Shown here in pieces: positions 1-8,346 of a DNA stretch of 64,000 bases. How positions within the stretch are numbered: the first letter of the stretch is position 1; each line of letters starts with the position of its first letter. This DNA is from Candidatus Binatia bacterium. GTDB lineage: Bacteria; Desulfobacterota; Binatia; Bin18. A program made the position numbers and the translations under genes. The notes under the pieces were generated by a model. The model saw only the letters and a list, made by a program, of their open reading frames with translations. It was not told where the DNA came from and ran no database searches. The stretch covers positions 2,603,925-2,667,924 of the forward strand of contig OX638322.1 in NCBI GenBank assembly GCA_951812575.1, in the 5' to 3' direction.

Positions 1-315
1 CGCGGACATCCCGGCTCCGGTGTGGCTGCCGCAGAGGTGAAATTTCTCGAAACCGAGCGTGTCGAGGAACTCCATGGTGTAGCCAGTGAGCGTACTGATC
101 GAATTGAATTCGGGCGGGTCAAAGGAGCCTCCGAAGCCGGGCAGGTCCACGGCGATGCAGTGAAACTGGTCAATCAGCAGTCGGAGGGTGGGTTCGAAGG
201 CCTTTGCACTGCTAACGTTCTGGTGCAGAAAAATGATCGGCGGCTTTTTCTGCGGTCCGCCGTAGTAGTAGTGCATCTGGCCACTCGGAGTGTCGGCGTA
301 GGCTTTCTTGATCAT
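1..315 (-). CDS. alpha/beta-hydrolase, N-terminal 105 residues (cut by window edge)
   Basis: Reading leftward from ATG at 315 the frame stays open to base 1, giving 105 residues. The N-terminus MIKKAYADTPSGQMHYYYGG, the strand IIFLHQN (oxyanion-loop region, near residue 35) and VDLPGFGGS (near residue 73) are classic for alpha/beta-hydrolases. The nucleophile elbow near residue 100 reads G-S-H-T-G, so the central position usually held by Ser, Asp or Cys is His. GxHxG elbows are, to my recollection, seen in some uncharacterised bacterial members, so this may be a subfamily trait and not damage. The C-terminus with the catalytic acid and histidine lies outside the window. Substrate unknown. Confidence 0.8.
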   Translation of the reverse strand, partial: MIKKAYADTPSGQMHYYYGGPQKKPPIIFLHQNVSSAKAFEPTLRLLIDQFHCIAVDLPGFGGSFDPPEFNSISTLTGYTMEFLDTLGFEKFHLCGSHTGAGMSA

Positions 316-415
316 CTGAGCTTGTTACTCCGAAACTCCCAAAACCGCACTCGGTCCCTCCCGGAAAGCTCTCGCAGGGCTCCGCTCGGCGCCAGAGGGT
401 TGGGGCGCACAGAGC

Positions 416-562
416 TCATGAGGAGCTTGCCGGAGCTTTCTTGTGGGCCAGCCGCAGGCTTACGATTTCTACAGCCAGCGAGAAGCCCATGGCGAAGTAG
501 ATATAGCCCTTGGGGATATGCCGATCAAGGCCAGCGGCTACTAGCGCGGTGCCGACGGCCCA
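416..562 (-). pseudogene. C-terminal remnant of a TerC-family membrane protein
   Basis: On the minus strand 48 codons read AVGTALVAAGL, then HIPKGYIYFAMGFSLAVE, then a Lys-rich tail and stop. The HIPKGYIYFAM-FS--VE signature is the last membrane segment of TerC/YoaE-type integral membrane proteins. The frame is closed by a stop directly upstream (TAA at 563-565), and the aminotransferase gene ends at 571, so the rest of the gene is missing. It is a truncated relic at a rearrangement junction. The remaining sequence between 316 and 415 holds nothing recognisable. Confidence 0.7.
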
Positions 563-570
563 TTATAATC

Positions 571-1989
571 TTACGTCTTGGCGGCGAGCCAGGCTTCGGT
601 TTCGGTTAGCGTGTCTTTCAGACGCTGGAGGAGCAGGCTGACCTCCTGCTGGGTAATAATCAGCGGCGGCGCCATAAAAATCACATCAGGTCCTATTTCC
701 CGCACCAGCAGCCCGCGCTTCAGGGCCGCCCGACGGACGTAGTCCGCGACATTGTACTCGGGCGGAAAAGGCTCGCGCGTGTCTTTATTGCAGACAAACT
801 CCAGAGCCGCGATTAAGCCCAAACCCCGCACATCGCCGACGATGGGCGAGGAGTGCAATTCGGCCAGCCCCTCGTGAAAGAGCGCCCCCATCTGGGCTGC
901 ATGGTCGACGAGCTGATCTCGCTCCATAATTTCAAGTGTCTTCAGCCCGGCCGCGCAGCACACCGGATGACCGGAGTTGGTATAGCCGTGGGAGAAATCG
1001 GTGCCTTCGGGAGCCTGCATGAATGTGTCGTAAATCTTCTCGTGCAGGAGCACCGCGCCGAGCGGCAGATAACCGCTATTGATGCCCTTGGCCGTGCTGA
1101 TCATATCCGGGGTGACGCCCGCATGCTCAATGGCGAACATCTTACCTGTCCGTCCGAAACCGGTGATGACTTCATCCGACACCATGAGCACATCATATTT
1201 GTCACAGATCGCCCGGATACGCTGAAAGTATTCCGGGGGAAGGGGGATGCCGCCCCCGCCTCCCAGCACGGGTTCGGCAATAAAAAAAGCAACGGTTTCC
1301 GGCCCTTCTTCGAGAATGACCTTTTCCAGCATATCCGCACATGCCAACGTACAGGCCGGCTGCGTTCCACACTGCTCACAACGATAGCGGTACGGGGTGG
1401 GGATATGTCGGACCTTTGACAGCATAGGCTCAAAGTGTTCGTGCATATGCGGCAGCCCCGTCAGGCTGGCGGCCCCATACGTTGCCCCATGATAGCTGCG
1501 GTCCAGCGCAATTGCCGTGGTTTTCTTCTCAAAACCGCGCAACCGGAAATAGAGGCGACTGACCTTGATGACCGTCTCGTTGGCTTCTGAACCGCCTGAG
1601 ACAAAAATCACCCGGTTCAGCCCGTCTGGTGCATGCTGGGTTAATTTTGCTGCCAGCTCAATGGAGGGCGGGGTGGAGAAATTCCAGCCGCCTAAATGAA
1701 ACGGGAGGGTCTTCATTTGCGCGTGGACCGCGTCGGCAATCTCGGTCTGGTCATAGCCCAAGCCCACATTGCCAATGCCGGAGCAGCCGTCGAGATACTG
1801 ATTGCCCTCAGCATCCCAGAGATAGACCCCTTTGCCTGCGACAATAACGGTGAAATCTCCGTCGGCATGATCCTGAAAGGTCGTAAAGACCGGCAGCTTA
1901 TGCTGGCGTTCCAGGTCTCGTAACTTCTCAACGTCCAGCTCAAAGGGACGCGGAGCGGGCGGCTGTGCGTATGCCTGCTGTTGACTCAT
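571..1989 (-). CDS. class III PLP-dependent aminotransferase
   Basis: The 472-residue product has the normal length for class III (omega) aminotransferases. It carries the phosphate-binding GGSEANE motif (about 132-138), SDEV with the pyridine-binding Asp (272), GFGRTG (277-282) and the Schiff-base lysine in STAKG (K301). A compact cysteine cluster, C204-xx-C207-x5-C213-xxx-C217, sits on the surface loop before the large-domain core. The start is supported by GGAGGG eight bases upstream of the ATG. Substrate cannot be set from sequence; class III enzymes transfer amino groups from omega-amino acids, diamines or taurine-like compounds to pyruvate or 2-oxoglutarate. It stands alone, divergent from the serine hydrolase at 2161. 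Confidence 0.9.
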   Translation of the reverse strand: MSQQQAYAQPPAPRPFELDVEKLRDLERQHKLPVFTTFQDHADGDFTVIVAGKGVYLWDAEGNQYLDGCSGIGNVGLGYDQTEIADAVHAQMKTLPFHLGGWNFSTPPSIELAAKLTQHAPDGLNRVIFVSGGSEANETVIKVSRLYFRLRGFEKKTTAIALDRSYHGATYGAASLTGLPHMHEHFEPMLSKVRHIPTPYRYRCEQCGTQPACTLACADMLEKVILEEGPETVAFFIAEPVLGGGGGIPLPPEYFQRIRAICDKYDVLMVSDEVITGFGRTGKMFAIEHAGVTPDMISTAKGINSGYLPLGAVLLHEKIYDTFMQAPEGTDFSHGYTNSGHPVCCAAGLKTLEIMERDQLVDHAAQMGALFHEGLAELHSSPIVGDVRGLGLIAALEFVCNKDTREPFPPEYNVADYVRRAALKRGLLVREIGPDVIFMAPPLIITQQEVSLLLQRLKDTLTETEAWLAAKT

Positions 1990-2108
1990 ATTTGACCCTC
2001 CTTATTCTTGAGTCGGGGTTGGGAATGTCACGCCGAGCGTAAGGCCATTACCGGCCAGAGTCAAACGCGGGAAGGGAGGACGGCTGCCTTCGGGTTATGC
2101 CCGCCATA

Positions 2109-2138
2109 TTGTCACTTCCTTTCCGGCCAGGTTAAACT
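2109..2138 (+). promoter_or_regulatory. possible sigma-70-type promoter for the serine hydrolase at 2161
   Basis: TTGTCA (2109-2114) and TAAACT (2133-2138) are 18 bases apart in the divergent intergenic region, just before the GGGAGG ribosome site of the gene at 2161. The match to consensus is only moderate. GCCAGAGT and ACTCTGGC form a widely spaced inverted pair in the same region. Confidence 0.25.
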
Positions 2139-2160
2139 CTGGCGCAGGGAGGAAGAGAGC

Positions 2161-3300
2161 ATGACGAATATTCCCATCCACGGAGAGTGTGACCCGCAAT
2201 TCAGCGCCGTCCGCGATGTTTTCACCGCAAGCTTTACTCAGCAGGAAGAGATCGGAGCTGCGGTATGCGTATACGCCGACGGTCAGAAAGTCGTAGATTT
2301 GTGGGGTGGCTACTGCGATGAAGCTCGCAGCCAGCCATGGCAGGCCGATACGATCGTGTGCATGTTCTCGGTGGCCAAAGGCATGGCTGCGTTGTGCTCC
2401 CATGTGCTGGCCGACCGGGGACTGCTCGATATTGATGCGCCGGTGGTGACCTACTGGCCGGAATTCGGCAAGCAGGAAAAAGGGACGATTACGGTCAAAC
2501 AGGTCCTCGGGCATATGGCCGCCTTGGTCTATACCGACACGGCCCCGCCGGGAGCGCTCTTCGAGCCGGAGGTAATGGTCAGGGTGCTCGAAGACATGCC
2601 GCCGGCCTGGGAGCCCGGTACGCGCGGGGCGTATCACTCTTCAACCTACGGGAATCTGGTGGGGGAAATTGTTCGCCGCGTGTCTGGAAAGTCTATTGGC
2701 CGCTTTTTTCGAGAGGAAGTCGCCGCGCCGCTCGGCCTTGATTATCACATCGGGCTGGGCGCGGACGAACTCGAACGGGTGTGTGATATTATTCCCAACC
2801 CGGCAAATGAAACCGCAGCCGTGCTGAGCGATCCGACCACCAAGCCCGGTCGGTCTTTTGCCGCCCTGCCCCGGCAGGAGGATGTGTTTAACAGCCTGAC
2901 CTTTCGACAAATCGAATGGCCGTCCGCAAACGGTCACGGCAACGCCCGTGCGGTAGCGCGGCTGTTTGCGGCCCTGGCACGGGGCGGGGAGATCGACGGG
3001 GTACGGGTCCTCAGCCCGGAGGCGATTGCCCACGCGGCAGAGCTCCAATGGGACGACCAATGCCTGGTCTGGGGCGATCACTTCCGCACCACCTTGGGGC
3101 TGCTGCTGAATACGCCCGACTTCGCCTATATGGGGCCGAACCCGAACAGCTTCGGGACGGCAGGGGCGGGAGGTGCGTGTGGCATTGCCGACCCGCGCAG
3201 TCGCATCGGATTCGGTTACAGTCCGAACTTCATGTGCGCGGGCGGCGGGCTGGGTGAGCGGTCTCGGGCTTTAGTTGAAGCCACTTTTGCCAGTGTGTGA
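2161..3300 (+). CDS. serine hydrolase, beta-lactamase / EstB-type esterase family
   Basis: The 379-residue protein belongs to the class C beta-lactamase-like (PF00144) family. It has the nucleophile motif S70-V-A-K73, the second-box tyrosine in Y158-H-S and a glycine-rich GTAGAGG stretch near the C-terminus where a KTG-like box would be. There is no signal peptide, so it is probably a cytoplasmic esterase or amidase and not a beta-lactamase. The start at 2161 is preferred because GGGAGGAAG lies just upstream; the open frame continues further 5' but that extension looks non-coding. Two paralogues occur in this window at 8347-9555 and 24731-25873, plus a fragment at 21257-21520. Confidence 0.88.
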   Translation: MTNIPIHGECDPQFSAVRDVFTASFTQQEEIGAAVCVYADGQKVVDLWGGYCDEARSQPWQADTIVCMFSVAKGMAALCSHVLADRGLLDIDAPVVTYWPEFGKQEKGTITVKQVLGHMAALVYTDTAPPGALFEPEVMVRVLEDMPPAWEPGTRGAYHSSTYGNLVGEIVRRVSGKSIGRFFREEVAAPLGLDYHIGLGADELERVCDIIPNPANETAAVLSDPTTKPGRSFAALPRQEDVFNSLTFRQIEWPSANGHGNARAVARLFAALARGGEIDGVRVLSPEAIAHAAELQWDDQCLVWGDHFRTTLGLLLNTPDFAYMGPNPNSFGTAGAGGACGIADPRSRIGFGYSPNFMCAGGGLGERSRALVEATFASV

Positions 3301-3304
3301 ACGA

Positions 3305-3327
3305 AGCACGGGCAGAGCGCCCGTGCT
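3305..3327. terminator. hairpin between convergent genes
   Basis: A perfect 9-bp stem, AGCACGGGC / GCCCGTGCT, with a 5-base loop lies five bases after the stop of the serine hydrolase and faces the end of the convergent operon at 3356. There is no T-tract, so it is a stem-only terminator or a transcript-end stabilising hairpin, not a textbook intrinsic terminator. Confidence 0.4.
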
Positions 3328-3355
3328 CCCGGAATGTGTCTATTGAAAAGCGACT

Positions 3356-5101
3356 CTAAACAGCCCGCCCGTGGCGCAGCAAGCCGCCCGGCGTTGCCCC
3401 CATGCATTTCCCATCCTGGAAGGTCTCAACCCCATTCACCAAAATATGGCGATAGCCCTCGGCCTTCTGTATCCGGCGCCATTCGCCGGCCGGTAGGTCG
3501 TAGGCCACCTCAATGGGTAGCAGCTTGAGGTTCGGCAGATCATAGACCACGATATCCGCCGCCAAGCCCTCGCGCAGCGTGCCGCGGTCCTTGAACTGGG
3601 CGGCCCAGGCCGGGAGGGCGCTCAAGCGGAAGTGGGCTTCTTCTAAAGAGAGCGCATGACTATCTCGCACCAGCCAGGTCAGCATATCGGTCGGATACAC
3701 CCCCAGCGTGAGGAATTTGATATGTGCGCCACCGTCGGACGCCCCTGGAATGGCGACCGGTGAATTCATCATCTCCTTATGAATCTGGGCATTCCCGTTG
3801 ACGACCGGCCCCAACCATTCTGTCTCCAGATTATCCGCCACACTGATGTCCAAGATCGCATCGATCACATGCTTATTGTCCCGCTTGGCGATCTCTTCGA
3901 CAGACAGATTCAGATATTTCTCTCGCAGCTCAGGGTTTTTGATCTTGGTCGCCACGAATTTATGCAGCTCCCCAAAAATAAAGTCACGTGTCGGTGTCCC
4001 GGCGTCGTATTCTGCCCGCATGGCCTTACGCCGGTCTGGATCGGCCAGCTTGATCCGCTTCTCTTCAACGGTTCCCAGCGTGGCATCACGCCAGGTCTCA
4101 TTATCATCAAATAGATTCCAGTCCTTAAAATTAATCGTGAATGGAGCACGGACCGTCGCCGCCTGACCGTACACCGGAATCCCTTTTTCAACCATATCGT
4201 CCAGCCATTTGAGCTGGGCGCGGAGCGGTTCGACCGTCTGTTCGTGCGCGACGAGGGCGTTATAGATTACCGAGTGCCCGCTCTGTTCGGCCAGGTGGGT
4301 GTTGAAATTCATGTCGCGCAGCATGCCGATGCCTTCGTCATTGGCGGTCGCGCTCGACTGAGTCAACTCAATAAAGCCAATCTCATATTCGCGTAGCGCA
4401 TCGGCCATCGTCAGATAGAACTCATCCGACAGAACGTCCGAAATCATCGGCGTGCCATCATAGTCGCGCTGGACCGAAGCGGTACTTTCCGGAAACAGGC
4501 GTTGCGCCCCCCAGCCAACGGCGCCGGCGCGCATGGCTTCATGAAATAATTGCACCGCAGTCTGGACTTCCTTTTCATTGGGTAGCCGCTTCTTGGCCTC
4601 GGCAAATCCCCCCATGGCATAAGCTACCAGCGGGGTGATGGGAACCAACTGTGAGAGATTAATACCCAACGGCAATCGATCCAGATGATCCATCCACTCC
4701 GGGAAGGTCTCCCAATCCGGCTTCATCGAGACTTTCATGGGTTCGAGCGGAATGGCCTCGTTACGCGATAATGACAGCAGGGCACGCTCAAAATCCTTGC
4801 CATGCACCGGGGCAAAACCAAAGCCGCAGTTGCCGATGGTCACAGACGTCACACCGTGCCAGCCGCCGATGGAGCAGTAGGGGTCCCAGTGAATCTGGGC
4901 ATCGTAATGCGTGTGTAAATCAATAAAGCCCGGCGCAACGATCAGGCCACCCGCATCAATGACCTTTGTCGCCTCATGACTCGCAAGCCGTCCGATTTTG
5001 GCGATCTGGCCGTCCGTAATACCAATGTCGGCCTTGTAGCGCGGGACGCGCGTCCCATCGACAATGGTTCCGCCTCTGATAATCGTATCGAATGTTGCCA
5101 T
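3356..5101 (-). CDS. amidohydrolase-3 / D-aminoacylase-like protein
   Basis: This 581-residue protein starts at ATG 5101, which has AGGAGG seven bases upstream; the open frame extends seven codons further without support. It has the metal-binding H63-T-H65-YD motif after the beta strand APGFIDLH, the IVDGT/ADIGI amidohydrolase N-terminal barrel, and GASDGGAHIK near residue 470 supplying the conserved Asp. This is the N-acyl-D-amino-acid deacylase family, whose members hydrolyse N-acyl bonds or related cyclic amides; the true substrate is unknown. It is the last gene of the long minus-strand array and a paralogue of 13258-15003. Confidence 0.88.
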   Translation of the reverse strand: MATFDTIIRGGTIVDGTRVPRYKADIGITDGQIAKIGRLASHEATKVIDAGGLIVAPGFIDLHTHYDAQIHWDPYCSIGGWHGVTSVTIGNCGFGFAPVHGKDFERALLSLSRNEAIPLEPMKVSMKPDWETFPEWMDHLDRLPLGINLSQLVPITPLVAYAMGGFAEAKKRLPNEKEVQTAVQLFHEAMRAGAVGWGAQRLFPESTASVQRDYDGTPMISDVLSDEFYLTMADALREYEIGFIELTQSSATANDEGIGMLRDMNFNTHLAEQSGHSVIYNALVAHEQTVEPLRAQLKWLDDMVEKGIPVYGQAATVRAPFTINFKDWNLFDDNETWRDATLGTVEEKRIKLADPDRRKAMRAEYDAGTPTRDFIFGELHKFVATKIKNPELREKYLNLSVEEIAKRDNKHVIDAILDISVADNLETEWLGPVVNGNAQIHKEMMNSPVAIPGASDGGAHIKFLTLGVYPTDMLTWLVRDSHALSLEEAHFRLSALPAWAAQFKDRGTLREGLAADIVVYDLPNLKLLPIEVAYDLPAGEWRRIQKAEGYRHILVNGVETFQDGKCMGATPGGLLRHGRAV

Positions 5102-5152
5102 TGCAATCCTCCTTTGTTTCACTCCAGACTATCCTGTTTTGCCATTGCTATT

Positions 5153-5914
5153 TTACTGCGCCACATAGCCGCCATCGACCGCCATGGGATGGCCGGTGAC
5201 AAACGAGGCCGCTTCGGAACACAACCAGGCCACGGCTTCGCCGATCTCACTCGGTTGCGCCATACGACCAACGGGTTCTGCGGCGTTAATCCCTTCGGCC
5301 ATTTCGGGCACTTTTTCAAAGGCGCGTTTGAGCATTGGGGTATCCACAGCGCCTGGACAGACCGCATTCACCCGAATACCGGCCTTGGCGTACTCAAGAG
5401 CGGCCGTCTTGGTGAGTCCGACCACACCGTGTTTGGCTGCGACATAGGCAGACCCGGCCGGTATGCCTTGTAAACCTGCCACAGAGGCCGTATTCACAAT
5501 CGCGCCGCCACCCTGGCTGAGCATCTGCTGGATTTCTGCTTTCATACTCAACCATACGCCTTTGAGATTAATGCCGATCACCCGATCCCAGGTTGCCTCA
5601 GGATAGTCCGGGGTTGGCACGAAGTCGCCTTCGATGCCGGCATTATTAAAGGCACAGTCCAGCCGGCCATAGGTCTCCACCACTTGCTTGACCATGGCCT
5701 CTGTGTCAGCCGCTTTGGAAACGTCAGTCCGGATAAAGATCGCGTCGCCCCCAGCGTTTTTGATCAAACGCACGGTTTCCTCCGCGCCTTCGACATTCAC
5801 ATCAGCCACCGCGACTTTTGCTCCCTCGCGAGCAAACACCTGGGCCGTCGCCCGGCCAATGCCGGTGCTTGCACCCGTGATCAGAGCGACCTTTCCGTCT
5901 AAGAGTCCTGCCAT
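5153..5914 (-). CDS. SDR-family NAD(P)-dependent oxidoreductase (copy 1)
   Basis: This classical 253-residue short-chain dehydrogenase has the cofactor loop TGASTGIG (13-20), NNAGIEG near residue 90, the Ser of NTASVAG, and the catalytic Y-x-x-x-K as YVAAK. The C-terminus GHPMAVDGGYVAQ is typical of FabG-like and alcohol-oxidising SDRs. The paralogue at 11286-12047 has the same length and about 70% identity by eye. The preceding gene in the array encodes an epoxide hydrolase, so oxidation of a diol or hydroxy acid is plausible, but that is inference. Confidence 0.92.
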   Translation of the reverse strand: MAGLLDGKVALITGASTGIGRATAQVFAREGAKVAVADVNVEGAEETVRLIKNAGGDAIFIRTDVSKAADTEAMVKQVVETYGRLDCAFNNAGIEGDFVPTPDYPEATWDRVIGINLKGVWLSMKAEIQQMLSQGGGAIVNTASVAGLQGIPAGSAYVAAKHGVVGLTKTAALEYAKAGIRVNAVCPGAVDTPMLKRAFEKVPEMAEGINAAEPVGRMAQPSEIGEAVAWLCSEAASFVTGHPMAVDGGYVAQ

Positions 5915-5953
5915 ATATGACCTCCTTGTTCTGTCAGAAATACGTGTGCTCGA

Positions 5954-7123
5954 TTAGCTTCGCAGCGGACGAAAGAATGCCCGCACATCATCAATCAGCA
6001 GGTGTGGCTCTTCCATGGACGCAAAGTGTCCGCCTGACGGCATCGGCGTCCAGTGTTTCAGGTTGTAATAATTGTCCGCCCACTTCCTCGGCATGACGAT
6101 AACGTCTTCATAGAAGACGGCGACCCCCATTGGGCTTTCGACCACGGGTGTTCGATTATGCGAGGGCTGCCAGGGCTGGTGGGTTGCTTCGTAATAGTAG
6201 CGGGCGGACGTGCCAAAACTTTGAGTGATCCAGTAGATCATCATCGTTGTCAGCAATTCGTCTTTGGTGAAGCGTTTTTCGACATCACCACTACAATCGC
6301 TCCACGTCCGCCGTTTTTCCACAATCCAGGAACACAGTCCGACCGGAGAGTCGTTCAGCGCAAACGCCAGCGTTTGAGGCTTTGTTGACTGTAGGGCAGA
6401 GTAGCCACTCTCCGCGGTGAAAAAATGGGTGTTTTTTTCGTATAAGCCTTCCTCGCCCGGCCCATATTCTGACTCCGCCGGCATGCTTCCACCAAAAATG
6501 TCCAGCGGAGCCATGACATTCACATGGGTTCCAATTAACTTGTTGGCGTATTTATGGCCGAGCTGGGCGGTAATCAGCGCCCCCCAGTCTCCGCCTTGCG
6601 CACCAAACTTGTCGTAGCCCAGCACGTCTTGCATCAGCCTGACCCATAAGTCGGCCGTCCGCCAGTAATTGATACCAGTCGTGGTGAGCGGGGTGGAAAA
6701 GCCAAAACCGGGCAGGGACGGCACGATCACGTCAAAGGCATCGGCTGGATCACCGCCAAACGCGGCGGGGTCGCTGAGCGGTCGGATGACTTTATGGAAG
6801 TCCCAAAAGGTCCATGGCCAGCCATGACTCAGAATCAATGGAATAGGCTTCGGGCCTTTGCCCGGTTCGTGGACGAAATGGATGGGAATGTCTTCAATCG
6901 TCGTCTTGTAATTGGCGAACGCATTCATCTCGGCTTCGTGGGTGCGCCAGTCGTACTCTTCAATCCAATACGTGACTAACTCTTTGAGATACGCGCCATT
7001 CGTGCCATACGCCCATTCATCATTGGCGAAATCATTGGCCCAACGGGTTCGGATCAAACGCTCACGCAGATCGGTTAGGACCTCGTCCGAGATCTGGATA
7101 GTAAACGGTTCTTTTGTGGGCAT
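5954..7123 (-). CDS. epoxide hydrolase (microsomal/juvenile-hormone type)
   Basis: At 389 residues it matches the EHN-type epoxide hydrolases. The N-terminal EHN lid region precedes the oxyanion motif H100-G-W-P, the nucleophile aspartate lies in GGD179WG, and the catalytic histidine lies in GGHFASMEEP near residue 367. The lid tyrosines are plausible in RYYYEA near residue 310. Family members open epoxides to vicinal diols through an ester intermediate. It lies 39 bases before the SDR and 18 bases after the amidohydrolase-2 gene, so co-transcription is likely. Confidence 0.9.
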   Translation of the reverse strand: MPTKEPFTIQISDEVLTDLRERLIRTRWANDFANDEWAYGTNGAYLKELVTYWIEEYDWRTHEAEMNAFANYKTTIEDIPIHFVHEPGKGPKPIPLILSHGWPWTFWDFHKVIRPLSDPAAFGGDPADAFDVIVPSLPGFGFSTPLTTTGINYWRTADLWVRLMQDVLGYDKFGAQGGDWGALITAQLGHKYANKLIGTHVNVMAPLDIFGGSMPAESEYGPGEEGLYEKNTHFFTAESGYSALQSTKPQTLAFALNDSPVGLCSWIVEKRRTWSDCSGDVEKRFTKDELLTTMMIYWITQSFGTSARYYYEATHQPWQPSHNRTPVVESPMGVAVFYEDVIVMPRKWADNYYNLKHWTPMPSGGHFASMEEPHLLIDDVRAFFRPLRS

Positions 7124-7141
7124 GACCTCTGCCTTTCTCCG

Positions 7142-8323
7142 CTAACTCCCAGCCGGAAAATTGTAGACGCGCCGGACATTTTCTCCCAAGACCTGGAGCC
7201 GGGCCTGTTCCGGCATCTCTGTCGTGAGGTTGTCCAACTCTTTAATATAGTCTCCCGTATGGTCGGGATGCGGAAAATCGGATGCCCAGAAGAAACGATC
7301 CGCTCCGAGCAGGTCAACCATGGCCGGCAACGCTTTTTCGTCCGGATCGGCGGAGATCCATACGTTGCGTTTGAAATATTCACTGGGGCGCTCTTTGATC
7401 GGCAACGACCGGCCAATGATGCTGTCATACACGGCGTCCATACGGTCGAGCCAATAACTAGCCCAACCTGCGCCGACTTCGAGAATGACAAGTTTGAGTT
7501 TTGGAAATTTTTCAAACGTCCCGTACTGCATAAAACTTGTGAGCGCGTGCCGGGCAGCGTCCGAGGCGGTGACATTCAGAAAGAAGCTTTGCTTACGGAC
7601 ATACTCCAGATCGTAGCGACCCGGCAGGGCCCACTGGGGTTCGAGGGAGGGATGGACGCCTAATGGGACGTCAAGCTCCTGGGCTTTGGCGAACAAGACA
7701 TCATGATCTGGATGGGCATGCGGTTTTCGGGTCATGACAAACTGGACGACCCAGCCGCCTTTACAGCCGGCTTTGACTGCCCGTTCTAATTCTTGTGCTG
7801 CGGCGTGTGGATCTCCCAGCGAAAGATGGGCAACTGGAATCAAGCGGCCACCACTGTCAGAGCACCAGTCCACGATCCAGCGGTTATACGCCCGGCACAT
7901 AGCCTGGGCATAGTCCGCATCTTCACATTCCGTTTCCCACACCAGATCGAGGCTGGGATAAATAATCGCGGCCTCGAGTCCCTCTAAATCGAGGCGTCGC
8001 AGCCGCTGCTTGGCGTCCATTGCTCCGAGTAAAAACTCATCACCATAATGTTGACGCCGATCAACCTCGCCTTTTTCTCGCGTCACCTGGCCCATCGACC
8101 CCACACTCGAGAATGCTCCGCCACGGCTGACTCGCGAAGGCTTCCCGCAAATTTCCAAGTAATCCATGCCCTGATCGTCCACCTTTAAGCGTATCGCCGT
8201 TGAGCGATATTTGGGATCACAATATGTTTCCCACAGGTCTGCGGCTTCAAGGATGTGGCCGTCTGCGTCTACTGCTCCCTGGAAGTTAAGTTTATCAATT
8301 TGTTCTTCGATGATGCGTGGCAT
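7142..8323 (-). CDS. amidohydrolase-2 family metal-dependent hydrolase (copy 1)
   Basis: The 393-residue PF04909 protein begins its barrel with VDADGHILE, where D21-x-H23 takes the place of the usual HxH metal pair in this family. Later motifs are GVHPSLE (barrel His), LVILEVGAGW, and FFWASDFPHPD near the C-terminus carrying the metal-binding Asp. Relatives include ACMS decarboxylase-like and resorcylate decarboxylase-like enzymes that hydrolyse or decarboxylate ring or dienoic acids. Copy 2 lies at 12094-13245. The exact reaction is unknown. Confidence 0.9.
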   Translation of the reverse strand: MPRIIEEQIDKLNFQGAVDADGHILEAADLWETYCDPKYRSTAIRLKVDDQGMDYLEICGKPSRVSRGGAFSSVGSMGQVTREKGEVDRRQHYGDEFLLGAMDAKQRLRRLDLEGLEAAIIYPSLDLVWETECEDADYAQAMCRAYNRWIVDWCSDSGGRLIPVAHLSLGDPHAAAQELERAVKAGCKGGWVVQFVMTRKPHAHPDHDVLFAKAQELDVPLGVHPSLEPQWALPGRYDLEYVRKQSFFLNVTASDAARHALTSFMQYGTFEKFPKLKLVILEVGAGWASYWLDRMDAVYDSIIGRSLPIKERPSEYFKRNVWISADPDEKALPAMVDLLGADRFFWASDFPHPDHTGDYIKELDNLTTEMPEQARLQVLGENVRRVYNFPAGS

Positions 8324-8346
8324 TCAATCCTCCGGTCATGCGGCGC

